59,991 nucleotides of DNA. Source: Cupriavidus basilensis. Its GTDB lineage: Bacteria; Pseudomonadota; Gammaproteobacteria; Burkholderiales; Burkholderiaceae. Below the pieces are notes generated by a model that did no database searches, was not told where the DNA came from, and worked only from the letters and a program-made list of their open reading frames with translations. The translations under genes and the position numbers were made by a program. Within the stretch, counting starts at the first letter, position 1, and every line of letters begins with the position of its first letter. The stretch is from the NCBI RefSeq assembly GCF_000876015.1, contig NZ_BBQM01000026.1, forward strand, positions 1 through 59,991, read 5' to 3'. Of this stretch, positions 10,041-20,053 are shown piece by piece.

Positions 10041-11183
10041 ATGGACAAACGCCGCGTCCTGTCATTCATCAAGACCGCGCTGACCGGCTTCGACAAGCCG
10101 CTCGCGCTGATCGTGTTCCTGCTGTTCGCCACCGGCATCGTGGCGCTCTACTCGGCCGCCATCGACATGCCCGGCCGGGTCGAGGACCAGTTGCGCAACA
10201 TCCTGCTCTCCTACGCGGTGATGTGGGTGATCGCCTACCTGCCCACGCAGACGCTGATGCGGGTGGCGGTGCCGCTCTACACGGTGGGCGTGGCCCTGCT
10301 GATCGGCGTGGCCATGTTCGGCCTGATCCGCAAGGGCGCGCGGCGCTGGCTCAACGTGGGCATGGTGATCCAGCCCTCCGAGATCATGAAGATCGCCATG
10401 CCGCTGATGCTGGCGTGGTACTTCCAGAAGCGCGAGGGCTCGGTGCGCTGGTACGACTTCGTGGTGGCGCTGCTGCTGCTCGGCGTGCCGGTGGGCCTGA
10501 TCGCCAAGCAGCCCGACCTCGGCACCGGCCTGCTGGTGCTGGCCGCCGGCGTGTACGTGATCTACTTCGCCGGGCTGTCGTGGAAGATCATCCTGCCGCT
10601 GCTGGTGGCGCTGGTGGTGGCGGTCGGCCTGCTGATCACGTTCGAGAACGACATGTGCGCGCCCGGCGTGAACTGGCCGGTGCTGCACGACTACCAGCAG
10701 CACCGCATCTGCACGCTGCTGGACCCGACCACCGATCCGCTCGGCAAGGGCTTCCACACCATCCAGTCGATCATCGCCATCGGCTCGGGCGGGGTGTTCG
10801 GCAAGGGTTGGCTCAAGGGCACGCAGACTCACCTGGAGTTCATCCCCGAGAAGCACACCGACTTCATCTTCGCGGTGTTCTCGGAGGAGTTCGGCCTGGT
10901 CGGCAACGCCGTGCTGCTGGTGCTCTACCTGCTGCTGATCTTCCGCGGGCTGTACATCGCCGCCAACGCGCCGACGCTGTTCTCGCGGCTGCTGGCGGGC
11001 TCGATCACGCTGATCTTCTTCACCTACGCCTTCGTCAACATGGGCATGGTGAGCGGCATCCTGCCCGTGGTGGGCGTGCCGCTGCCGCTAATGAGCTACG
11101 GCGGCACCGCGCTGGTGACGCTGGGGATGGGCATCGGCATCCTGATGAGCATCTCGCGGCAGAAGCGCCTGATCCAGACCTGA
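10041..11183 (+). CDS. rodA: Peptidoglycan glycosyltransferase RodA
   Basis: This SEDS-family lipid II polymerase works with PBP2 in cell elongation. The 380-residue polytopic protein begins MDKRRVLSFIKTALTGFDKP. It has about ten hydrophobic segments and SEDS landmarks: GARRWLNVGMVIQPSEIMKI, AKQPDLGTGLLVLAAG, GFHTIQSIIAIGSGGVFGKG and PLPLMSYGGTALVTLG. The ATG at 10041 follows a GAAGGAG ribosome-binding site and sits 11 bases after mrdA. It is the last gene of the cluster, with no T-rich terminator after it. Confidence 0.97.
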   Translation: MDKRRVLSFIKTALTGFDKPLALIVFLLFATGIVALYSAAIDMPGRVEDQLRNILLSYAVMWVIAYLPTQTLMRVAVPLYTVGVALLIGVAMFGLIRKGARRWLNVGMVIQPSEIMKIAMPLMLAWYFQKREGSVRWYDFVVALLLLGVPVGLIAKQPDLGTGLLVLAAGVYVIYFAGLSWKIILPLLVALVVAVGLLITFENDMCAPGVNWPVLHDYQQHRICTLLDPTTDPLGKGFHTIQSIIAIGSGGVFGKGWLKGTQTHLEFIPEKHTDFIFAVFSEEFGLVGNAVLLVLYLLLIFRGLYIAANAPTLFSRLLAGSITLIFFTYAFVNMGMVSGILPVVGVPLPLMSYGGTALVTLGMGIGILMSISRQKRLIQT

Positions 11184-11461
11184 CGCGGGGGCGGGCCGCC
11201 CGGCCTCGCGCCGCCTTTCGCGCCACCTCCCGCACCCGCCACACGCCTGCCCGTTCCCCGCGGCAGGCGACACCCACGGGCGCGCCGCCATCCGCCGCGC
11301 CGCCGCCGCGCCGCCATGTCTCCGGCGGGCCGGCAAGCCACCCGAATGCGGGACATGCCGCAAACTCCACGCCCGGCGCGGCCCGGGCCGCCGTCCGCCG
11401 CGCGCGGATTCCGCCTCGCCGCGGCCGGATGTGACGGGATCGATATTTCTCCGTCCATGCT

Positions 11462-11475
11462 CTGATCTGCGTCAA
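11462..11475. promoter_or_regulatory. FNR/CRP-family-like box CTGATCTGCGTCAA
   Basis: CTGAT-CTGC-GTCAA matches the FNR-family layout TTGAT-N4-ATCAA at 8 of 10 defined positions, with the right spacing. A closer relative, TTGAC-GTGC-GTCAA, precedes the cytochrome b561 gene. It lies about 280 bases upstream of the first LLM gene. A single short match is weak evidence for function. Confidence 0.3.
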
Positions 11476-11542
11476 AAACATCGCACTTATGAAGTGCGCC
11501 CGCACAACGATGATCCGGGTCCGGGTGGCGCATCGCATTCAT

Positions 11543-11554
11543 GTGGTGCACCAC
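11543..11554. promoter_or_regulatory. Palindromic operator/enhancer candidate GTGGTGCACCAC (site 1)
   Basis: This is a perfect 12-base palindrome, and 14 bases if TGTGGTGCACCACG is allowed one mismatch at the edge. It lies about 140 bases before the start expected from the sigma-54-type promoter. Related palindromes occur at 11643-11658, 22737-22750 and 22874-22889, in front of the same two transcription units. The position suits an upstream activating sequence for an enhancer-binding protein. Confidence 0.6.
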
Positions 11555-11642
11555 GCTTCTGGCGGAAGATCGTGCCGGGGACCCGCCGAAACCGCCGGAT
11601 ATGCGCCGCGGCGCGCGCGCGCGCCAATCGCCGCCGGGATTT

Positions 11643-11658
11643 ACGTGGCACACCACGT
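11643..11658. promoter_or_regulatory. Palindromic operator candidate ACGTGG-CACA-CCACGT (site 2)
   Basis: Six-base perfect arms ACGTGG and CCACGT surround the spacer CACA. It shares the GTGG-N4-CCAC core with site 1, about 102 bases away. It ends two bases before the -24 element of the sigma-54-type promoter, so a bound protein here would sit next to or under the polymerase. Confidence 0.6.
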
Positions 11659-11660
11659 AT

Positions 11661-11676
11661 TGGCACGCCTTTTGCG
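11661..11676 (+). promoter_or_regulatory. Sigma-54 (-24/-12) promoter of the LLM/Dpp operon
   Basis: TTGGCACG-CCTT-TTGCG matches the RpoN consensus YTGGCACG-N4-TTGCW at all but the last position, with correct GG-to-GC spacing (GG 11662-11663, GC 11674-11675). Transcription would start near 11687, about 50 bases before the ATG at 11739. This is a pattern match only, but a strong one. Confidence 0.68.
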
Positions 11677-11738
11677 TTGAGATTCCTTCGACGAAGCACG
11701 GTGTCGCCATTTCCCCGCAAACAACGCTATCCGGACTT

Positions 11739-12866
11739 ATGGACCTAACCCTGTCGATCGCCGAGTACGGCCATCATCCCGCAGCACGGCGGGTATCGAC
11801 CCTGGCGGCTTCGTCGTCGGGTTTCCCGCGCTATGCCGACGTGGTGCGGCGCGCGCAGTCGTGCGCGTTCGACTGCGTGTTCTTCACGTCCGCCGCATCC
11901 GCCGAAGGCGCGCCCGCCGCGCTGGCGCCCGACACCACGCCGCTGCTCGGCTCCCTGATCGCGCAGGTGCCGCGCATCGGCCTTGGCGCCGCGGTGGCGC
12001 TCGCGCACACCGAGCCGTTCCACACCGCCCGCGCGTTCTCGGTGCTCGACGGCCTGTCGGCCGGGCGCGCCGCGCTGCTGTGCGACCTGCACTGGCGCGA
12101 GGGTGGCGACGCCGCCTTCGCCCATGCGCCGCCGCTCTCGCGCGACGCGCACTACGCGCGCGCCGGCGAATATCTGGAGGTCCTCGCCAAGCTGTGGGAT
12201 AGCTGGGAGGACGGCGCGGTGCTGGCCGACAAGGAAGCCGGCCTGTTCGCCGATTCGGCCCGCATCCACCCGATCCATCACGCCGGTGCGTACTTCGGCG
12301 TGCGCGGTCCGCTGACCGCGGTGCGGCCGGTGCAGGGCCATCCCGTCATGGCGTTCGACGATGCGTCCGCGCCCGGCCTTGCGCTGGCGGCCCGGTTCGG
12401 CGACGTGTTCCTGGCCGATTGCGCTTCGCCGGAAGCGCTCGCGTCGCTGCGCGGCGACCTGCGCGCGCTGGCGCGGCGGCAGGGCCGGCCCGACGGCGCG
12501 CCGCGCGTGCTGGCCACGCTGTCCGTGGTGCTGGCCGATTCCGACGAGGCCGCGGCGCAGCGCATGGCGCATCTCGACGCGCTGGCGCCGCCGGCGGCGC
12601 CGGCCATGCCCGGCTACCGCTTCGCGGGCAGCGCCGCGCGCCTGCGCGAACTGATGGATTCGTGGTACGCGGCCGGCATCTGCGACGGCTTCCACATCGC
12701 GCCGGCGGTGCTGCCCGACGATCTGGAGCGCTTCGCCAGCGAGGTCGCTCCCTGCCTCGCGGGGCGCCCGCCGGCGGATGCCGCGCAGCCGGCCGCCACG
12801 CTGCGCGACCGCCTCGCCCTCGCGCGCCCTTCCAACCGCTTTTCCGAGGTCTCCGTTCATGGCTAG
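11739..12866 (+). CDS. Divergent LLM-class flavin-dependent oxidoreductase-like protein
   Basis: This 375-residue protein is related to the NtaA/SnaA/DszA group of bacterial luciferase-like monooxygenases. It keeps the family frame: GHHPAA near residue 11, the LDGLSAGRA turn at 103-111, HYARAGEYLEVLAKLWDSWEDGA, and an ending with DGFHIAPAVLPDDLERF. It is shorter than its two neighbours of 437 and 453 residues. Where they have GRAGWNVVT, the FMN phosphate/isoalloxazine-contacting stretch, it reads GRAALLCDL. It may bind flavin poorly or act as a non-catalytic partner of the next gene, which it overlaps by 8 bases. The ATG follows the sigma-54-type promoter by about 50 bases. The ribosome-binding site is weak. 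Confidence 0.82.
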   Translation: MDLTLSIAEYGHHPAARRVSTLAASSSGFPRYADVVRRAQSCAFDCVFFTSAASAEGAPAALAPDTTPLLGSLIAQVPRIGLGAAVALAHTEPFHTARAFSVLDGLSAGRAALLCDLHWREGGDAAFAHAPPLSRDAHYARAGEYLEVLAKLWDSWEDGAVLADKEAGLFADSARIHPIHHAGAYFGVRGPLTAVRPVQGHPVMAFDDASAPGLALAARFGDVFLADCASPEALASLRGDLRALARRQGRPDGAPRVLATLSVVLADSDEAAAQRMAHLDALAPPAAPAMPGYRFAGSAARLRELMDSWYAAGICDGFHIAPAVLPDDLERFASEVAPCLAGRPPADAAQPAATLRDRLALARPSNRFSEVSVHG

Positions 12867-14172
12867 GCAACTGCACCTGGGTCTGTTCATCTATCCCGGC
12901 GGCCACCACATCGCCGGCTGGCGCCATCCGTCGACGCCCGCCGCGGGCGTGACCGGGCTCGACTTCTACCGCACCGCGGCGCAGCTCGCCGAGCGCGGCA
13001 AGTTCGACCTGTTCTTCGTCGGCGACACGCTGTTTACCCGCGAGAAGGACGGCCGCTTCTTCGGCCGCCAGGCGGTGTCGAATCTCGATCCGGTCTCGCT
13101 GCTGTCCACGCTGTCGTCGGTCACGGACAAGCTGGGGCTGGTCGGCACGCTGTCGACGACGTACCACGAGCCGTTCGCCATCGCCGGCAAGTTCGCCACG
13201 CTCGACCACCTGAGCGCGGGACGCGCCGGCTGGAACGTCGTCACCACGTGGGAGGACCGCGCCTCGCTGAACTTCAGCCGGCAGCAGGCCATGCCCAAGG
13301 CCGACCGCTACGTGCGCGGCCGCGAGTTCGTCGACGTGTGCACCGCGCTGTGGGACAGCCGCGGCGATTCGCCGGCCGCGCCGGCCCGCCCGATCGACCA
13401 TCGCGGCGAGAGCTTCACCGTCGCCGGCGCGCTGCCGGTGCCGCGCCCGGTGCAGGGCTGGCCGGTGCTGGTGCAGGCGGGCGGCTCGCCGCCGGGCCTG
13501 GAGTTCGCCGCGCTGGTGGCCGAGGCGGTGTTCACCGCGCAGACCGACCTGGCCCAGGCGCGCGAATTCCGCCTGTCCACGCATGCGCGCATGGCGCGCT
13601 ACGGCCGGCGCCCGGACGAGGTCGTGATCATGCCCGGGCTGTCGCCGCTGATCGGCGCGACCGAGGCGGAGGCGCTGCGCCTGGAGCGCGAGCTGGCCGA
13701 TCTCGTGCATCCCGAAGTGGGGGTGTGGATGCTGAGCGAAAACCTCGGCTTCCCGCTGTACGACCGCCAGCCCGACGAACTGCTGCCGGTCGAGGCGATC
13801 CGCGCGGTGAAGAAGCCGACCGCCAACGCCGACATGCTGCTCACCACCGCCGCGCGCCAGAAGCTCACCATCGCCGACAGCGCGCGGCTGATCGCCCGCT
13901 CGCGCGCCCACCACGGCTTCGTGGGCACGCCGGAGCAGCTGGCCGACCTGATGGAGCGCTGGCTGCGCGAAGGCGCCTGCGACGGCTTCAACATCATGCC
14001 GCCGTATTTCCCCGAGCAGCTCACGGTGTTCGTGGAGCAGGTCGTGCCGGAGCTGCAGCGGCGCGGCGTGTTCCGCGAGGACTACGAAGGGTCGACGCTG
14101 CGCGAGCACCTCGGCCTGGACCGTCCGTCGCCGGGGCGCTTCCAGCGCATGCTGGCGCACGTGCCCGCATAA
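12859..14172 (+). CDS. NtaA/SnaA/DszA-family FMN-dependent monooxygenase
   Basis: This is a 437-residue LLM-class monooxygenase that would use reduced flavin and O2, normally supplied by a separate flavin reductase; none is encoded nearby. Family marks include GLFIYPGGHHIAGWRHP at the N-terminus, AAQLAERGKFDLFFVGDTLF, GRAGWNVVTTWED at 121-133 (flavin contact), RPVQGWPVLVQAGGSPPGLEFAA, and the C-terminal DGFNIMPPYFPEQL with a family tail (FREDYEGSTLREHLGL). Known relatives act on nitrilotriacetate, dibenzothiophene sulfone and pristinamycin. The substrate here is unknown. The start overlaps the preceding LLM gene by 8 bases, implying coupled translation. Confidence 0.9.
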   Translation: MARQLHLGLFIYPGGHHIAGWRHPSTPAAGVTGLDFYRTAAQLAERGKFDLFFVGDTLFTREKDGRFFGRQAVSNLDPVSLLSTLSSVTDKLGLVGTLSTTYHEPFAIAGKFATLDHLSAGRAGWNVVTTWEDRASLNFSRQQAMPKADRYVRGREFVDVCTALWDSRGDSPAAPARPIDHRGESFTVAGALPVPRPVQGWPVLVQAGGSPPGLEFAALVAEAVFTAQTDLAQAREFRLSTHARMARYGRRPDEVVIMPGLSPLIGATEAEALRLERELADLVHPEVGVWMLSENLGFPLYDRQPDELLPVEAIRAVKKPTANADMLLTTAARQKLTIADSARLIARSRAHHGFVGTPEQLADLMERWLREGACDGFNIMPPYFPEQLTVFVEQVVPELQRRGVFREDYEGSTLREHLGLDRPSPGRFQRMLAHVPA

Positions 14173-14330
14173 CCGTCCGTCCCCGGCGCCTGGCCGGCAA
14201 TGTATCGGCCAGATGCCGACGAGGCCGCGCCGCAGGCGGCCGGCCTCGTCCCCGCAAGTCCATGTTCTCCCAGCCCCGGAGCCACTGGCATGACGATAGT
14301 CCCCCCGCCCGCACCTGACCGGATGCCGGC

Positions 14331-16576
<2,246 letters not shown>

Positions 16577-16629
16577 CCCGCCACCTCACCCGTCACCGCC
16601 CCCATCCAACCCGCCACCCCCGACATCCC

Positions 16630-18144
16630 ATGCGCAAGCTCCCGTCTCTTCTCTTCCTCACGCTCGCCGCCTGCCTGGCGGGCCACGCCGCCGCCCAGGG
16701 CGTGCTGCGGATCGGCCTGAACGAGGACCCGGACACGCTCGACCCCACGCTCAACCGCCTCGCCACCGGCCGCCAGCCGCTGACCGCGCTGTGCGACAAG
16801 CTGTTCGACGTCAAGACCGACCTGACGCTCACGCCGCAGCTCGCCGCCGGCTACGAGATCGCCAAGGACGGCCTGTCCGTCACGCTCAAGCTGCGCCCCG
16901 GCGTGAAGTTCCACGACGGCGAGCCCCTCGACGCGCAGGCCGTGCGCTACAACATCGGCCGCCACATGCAGCTGCCGGGCTCGCTGCGCCGCACCGAGCT
17001 GAGCATGGTCGACCACGTCGACGTGGTCGACGCGGCCACCGTGCGCTTCGTGCTCAAGGCGCCGCAGGCCAACCTGCTGCTGTTCGGCCTGGCCGAGCGC
17101 GCCGGCATGATGGTCGCGCCGCAGGCCGCGCAGCGCCTGGGCGACCGCTTCGGCTCGCAGCCGGTGTGCGCCGGCGAATACCGCTTCGTCGAGCGCGTGC
17201 CGCAGGGCCGCATCGTGGTGGAGAAGTTCACCGATTACTGGGACGCCGCGCAGACCAAGGGCGATCCGGACCGCATCGAATACCTGCCCATCAGCGATTC
17301 CACCGTGCGGTTGTCGTCGCTGCGCTCGGGGCAGATCCAGATCGCCGAGCGGCTCACGCCGGCCGACCTGCCGCAGCTCGCGGGCGACGCGCGCGCGAAG
17401 ATCGTGTCGGCGTCCGACCTCGGCTACCACTACATCCGCTACAACAGCGGCAACGGCGCGCGCGCCGCCACCTTCCGCGACGTGCGTGTGCGGCGCGCGG
17501 TGGACCTGGCGATCGACCGCAGGGTCCTGGTCAAGGCGCTCTTCAACGACCAGTACCTGGCCGGCAACCAGTTCGTCAATCCGAACAGCCGCTACTACGA
17601 CAAGGCCCATCCGGTGCCCGCGCGCGACGTCGCCGCGGCGCGCCGGCTGCTGCAGGAGGCCGGCGTGCCGCGCCTGGCGTTCTCGCTGCTGGTGCCGCCC
17701 GAGCGCGAGCGCCAGGAGGCCGCGCAGATGATCCAGGCGATGCTGGCGGAGGCCGGCATCACCATGAAGATCGAGACCCAGGAAGACGCGGTCATGCTGC
17801 AGAACGCCCGCCGCGGCGACTTCGACGCGATCTTCAACTTCTGGAGCGGGCGCCCGCATCCGGACGGCAACATCTACGCGCACATCGCCTGCAGCGGGCC
17901 GCAGAACGACTCGAAGTTCTGCGACCCCGAGCTCGACAAGGTCATGGTGCAGGCCCGCGAGGCGACCAGCGACGGCGAGCGCGAGCGCCTCTACCGCCAG
18001 GTCAACGCGATACTGGCCACCGACTATCCGGTGTCGGTGCTGTGGCATCGCCGCACCTTCACCGGGCTGAGCACCAAGGTGTCGGGCTTCGTGCCGCACC
18101 CGGACAGCACCATCCGGGTCAAGGGCATCCGGCTCCAGCCCTAG
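16630..18144 (+). CDS. Family 5 extracellular solute-binding protein (DppA/OppA-like)
   Basis: This 504-residue periplasmic receptor serves the Dpp/Opp-type importer. It begins with a Sec signal peptide (MRKLPSLLFLTLAACLAGHA) with likely cleavage at AAA-QG. The SBP_bac_5 pattern follows (RIGLNEDPDTLDPTLNR, LKLRPGVKFHDGEPLDAQAV, VRRAVDLAIDRRVLVKALF). A C-terminal segment, FDAIFNFWSGRPHPDGNIYAHIAC, is typical of the family. Ligands of this family range from peptides and glutathione to opines and nickel, so the solute cannot be named. It follows the ATPase genes by 53 bases. Confidence 0.93.
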   Translation: MRKLPSLLFLTLAACLAGHAAAQGVLRIGLNEDPDTLDPTLNRLATGRQPLTALCDKLFDVKTDLTLTPQLAAGYEIAKDGLSVTLKLRPGVKFHDGEPLDAQAVRYNIGRHMQLPGSLRRTELSMVDHVDVVDAATVRFVLKAPQANLLLFGLAERAGMMVAPQAAQRLGDRFGSQPVCAGEYRFVERVPQGRIVVEKFTDYWDAAQTKGDPDRIEYLPISDSTVRLSSLRSGQIQIAERLTPADLPQLAGDARAKIVSASDLGYHYIRYNSGNGARAATFRDVRVRRAVDLAIDRRVLVKALFNDQYLAGNQFVNPNSRYYDKAHPVPARDVAAARRLLQEAGVPRLAFSLLVPPERERQEAAQMIQAMLAEAGITMKIETQEDAVMLQNARRGDFDAIFNFWSGRPHPDGNIYAHIACSGPQNDSKFCDPELDKVMVQAREATSDGERERLYRQVNAILATDYPVSVLWHRRTFTGLSTKVSGFVPHPDSTIRVKGIRLQP

Positions 18145-18156
18145 GAACGCACGGCC

Positions 18157-19107
18157 ATGAGATTCCTCCTGTTCATCGGCCGCCGCATCGCGCTGGCGCT
18201 GCCGACCGTGCTGATCCTGTCGACGCTGATCTTCCTGCTGCAGCGCATGCTGCCCGGCGACCCCGCGCTCGCGCTCGCCGGCGGCGAGGCGGTGGACGCG
18301 CGGATGCTCGACGAGATCCGCCACAAGTACGGCCTGGACCTGCCGGTCTACGTCCAGTACGGACGCTGGCTGGCCGGCGCGCTGCACGGCTACCTCGGCG
18401 TGTCCATGCGCAACGACATCGGCGTGAGCGAGCTGCTGGCCGGCAAGCTCGGCATCACGCTGCAGCTGGCGCTGGCGTCGATGGCGATCGCGCTGGCCAT
18501 CGGCATTCCGCTGGGCATCGTCGCCGCCACGCGCAAGGGCCGGCTCGGCGACGCGGTGGCCAGCGGCCTCGCGCTGACCGGCATCTCGATCCCGCATTTC
18601 TGGCTCGGCATCCTGCTGGTGCTGGCGTTCTCGGTGCACCTGAACTGGTTTCCCGCGTCCGGCTACGTGCCGTTCCGCGAGGACCCGGTGCGCAGCGTGA
18701 TGGGCTTCGTGCTGCCGTCGATCGTGCTGGGCACCGGCATCGCCGGCGTGCTGATGCGCCACATGCGCAGCGCCATGCTGGACGCGCTGCAGGCCGACTA
18801 CGTCCGCACCGCGCGCGCCAAGGGGCTGAGCGAATGGCGCGTGGTGCTGCGCCACGCGCTGCGCAACGCGCTGATGCCGGTGGTGACGCTGGGCGCGATC
18901 GAGTTCGGGCAACTGCTGGCCGGCGCCGTGCTGACCGAGCAGGTGTTCTCGATCCCCGGCTTCGGCAAGCTGCTGGTGGACAGCGTGCTCAACCGCGACT
19001 ACCAGGTGGTGCAGGGGCTGGTGCTGGTGTCCTCGGTCATGTTCATCGCCGCGAGCCTGCTCGCCGACGTCCTGTATTTCGTCATCAACCCGCGCCTGAG
19101 GACCTGA
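18157..19107 (+). CDS. Dpp/Opp-type ABC transporter permease (DppB-like)
   Basis: This 316-residue inner-membrane permease begins MRFLLFIGRRIALALPTVL. It carries the DppB-type N-terminal domain (LQRMLPGDPALALAGG, IRHKYGLDLPVYVQYGRWL) and six hydrophobic helices. The EAA loop around residues 205-240 (DYVRTARAKGLSEWRVVLRH) contacts the ATPases. It lies 12 bases after the binding-protein gene. Confidence 0.94.
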   Translation: MRFLLFIGRRIALALPTVLILSTLIFLLQRMLPGDPALALAGGEAVDARMLDEIRHKYGLDLPVYVQYGRWLAGALHGYLGVSMRNDIGVSELLAGKLGITLQLALASMAIALAIGIPLGIVAATRKGRLGDAVASGLALTGISIPHFWLGILLVLAFSVHLNWFPASGYVPFREDPVRSVMGFVLPSIVLGTGIAGVLMRHMRSAMLDALQADYVRTARAKGLSEWRVVLRHALRNALMPVVTLGAIEFGQLLAGAVLTEQVFSIPGFGKLLVDSVLNRDYQVVQGLVLVSSVMFIAASLLADVLYFVINPRLRT

Positions 19108-19109
19108 CG

Positions 19110-20018
19110 ATGCCGACCATCGCCCCGCAACTGCCGCGCCCGGCCGCGGTCCGCCGGAAAAGTCGCCCGCAGAGCCGCCCGCAAAGCCGCCTGCGCTCGG
19201 CCGGCCGGCGCCTGCTGCGCAGGCCGTCGAGCGTGCTGGCCGGCGCCGCCATCCTGCTGTTCGTGCTGGCCGCCGTGCTGGCGCCGTTCCTGTCGCCCTA
19301 CGATCCGCTGCAATCCGATTTCCTGATGATCCGCAAGGCGCCTTCCGCGCTGCACCTGCTCGGCACCGACGAGGTCGGGCGCGACGTGCTGTCGCGGCTG
19401 ATCTGGGGCGCGCGCGCGTCGCTGCTGGCGGGTTTTCTGCCGGTGCTGGTGGCGTGCGCCGTGAGCGTGCCGCTGGGCGTGGCGTGCGGCTACGCGGGCG
19501 GCTGGCTCGACATGCTCGTGATGCGCGTGACCGACGCGATGCTGGCGGTGCCGTTCCTGATCGTGGCCATCGCGCTGGCCGCCTTTCTCGGGCCGGACCT
19601 GCGCAATTCGATCCTCGCCATCGGCGTGGCGGCGCTGCCCACGTTCCTGCGCCTGGCGCGCGCCGCGGCCATGACGATCCGCGCCGAGGACTACGTGGAG
19701 GCCGCGCGCGCCGTGGGCGCCTCGCCGCTGCGCATCGCGCTGCGCCACATCCTGCCCAACATGCTGCCGCCGCTGTTCGTGCAGGCCAGCATCACCGCCG
19801 CCGCGGCCGTCATCGCCGAGGCCTCGCTGTCGTTCCTCGGCCTCGGGCAGCAGCCGCCCGCGCCGTCCTGGGGCAGCACGCTCAACGCGGCCCAGCAGTA
19901 CATGACCACGGCGCCGTGGATGGCGATCGCGCCGGGCGCCATGATTTTCGTGCTCGTCATCTCGCTGAACGTCTTCGGAGACGGGCTGCGCGACGCGCTG
20001 GACACCCGGCGCCGATGA
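19110..20018 (+). CDS. Dpp/Opp-type ABC transporter permease (DppC-like)
   Basis: This is the second permease (302 residues). An Arg/Pro/Ser-rich cytoplasmic head precedes the first helix at about residue 40. Then come the DppC-type signature HLLGTDEVGRDVLSRLIWGA, the EAA loop EDYVEAARAVGASPLRIALRH, and the tail FLGLGQQPPAPSWGSTLN. The ATG is 2 bases after the previous stop. Its own stop overlaps an alternative upstream ATG of the dioxygenase gene. Confidence 0.93.
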   Translation: MPTIAPQLPRPAAVRRKSRPQSRPQSRLRSAGRRLLRRPSSVLAGAAILLFVLAAVLAPFLSPYDPLQSDFLMIRKAPSALHLLGTDEVGRDVLSRLIWGARASLLAGFLPVLVACAVSVPLGVACGYAGGWLDMLVMRVTDAMLAVPFLIVAIALAAFLGPDLRNSILAIGVAALPTFLRLARAAAMTIRAEDYVEAARAVGASPLRIALRHILPNMLPPLFVQASITAAAAVIAEASLSFLGLGQQPPAPSWGSTLNAAQQYMTTAPWMAIAPGAMIFVLVISLNVFGDGLRDALDTRRR

Positions 20019-20053
20019 CTTCCAGATCCCCCTTACCAGAACGGAGAACCGAA

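Larger units (their letters stand above)
11184..11738. promoter_or_regulatory. Regulatory region between rodA and the LLM operon
   Basis: This is 555 bases without a credible gene. The first ~260 bases are low-complexity GC-rich DNA in which I see nothing. The distal half is dense with signals: an FNR-like box (11462-11475), a perfect inverted repeat CGCACTT-ATG-AAGTGCG (11482-11498), two GTGG-N4-CCAC palindromes (11543-11554 and 11643-11658) and a sigma-54-type promoter (11661-11675). The short open frames overlapping these sites have no protein-like composition. Confidence 0.6.

Noticed and set aside
6901..10065. 1054-codon minus-strand frame opposite mreD-mrdA
   Set aside because: It mirrors the codon structure of mrdA; composition is Arg/Gly/His-rich with no motif.
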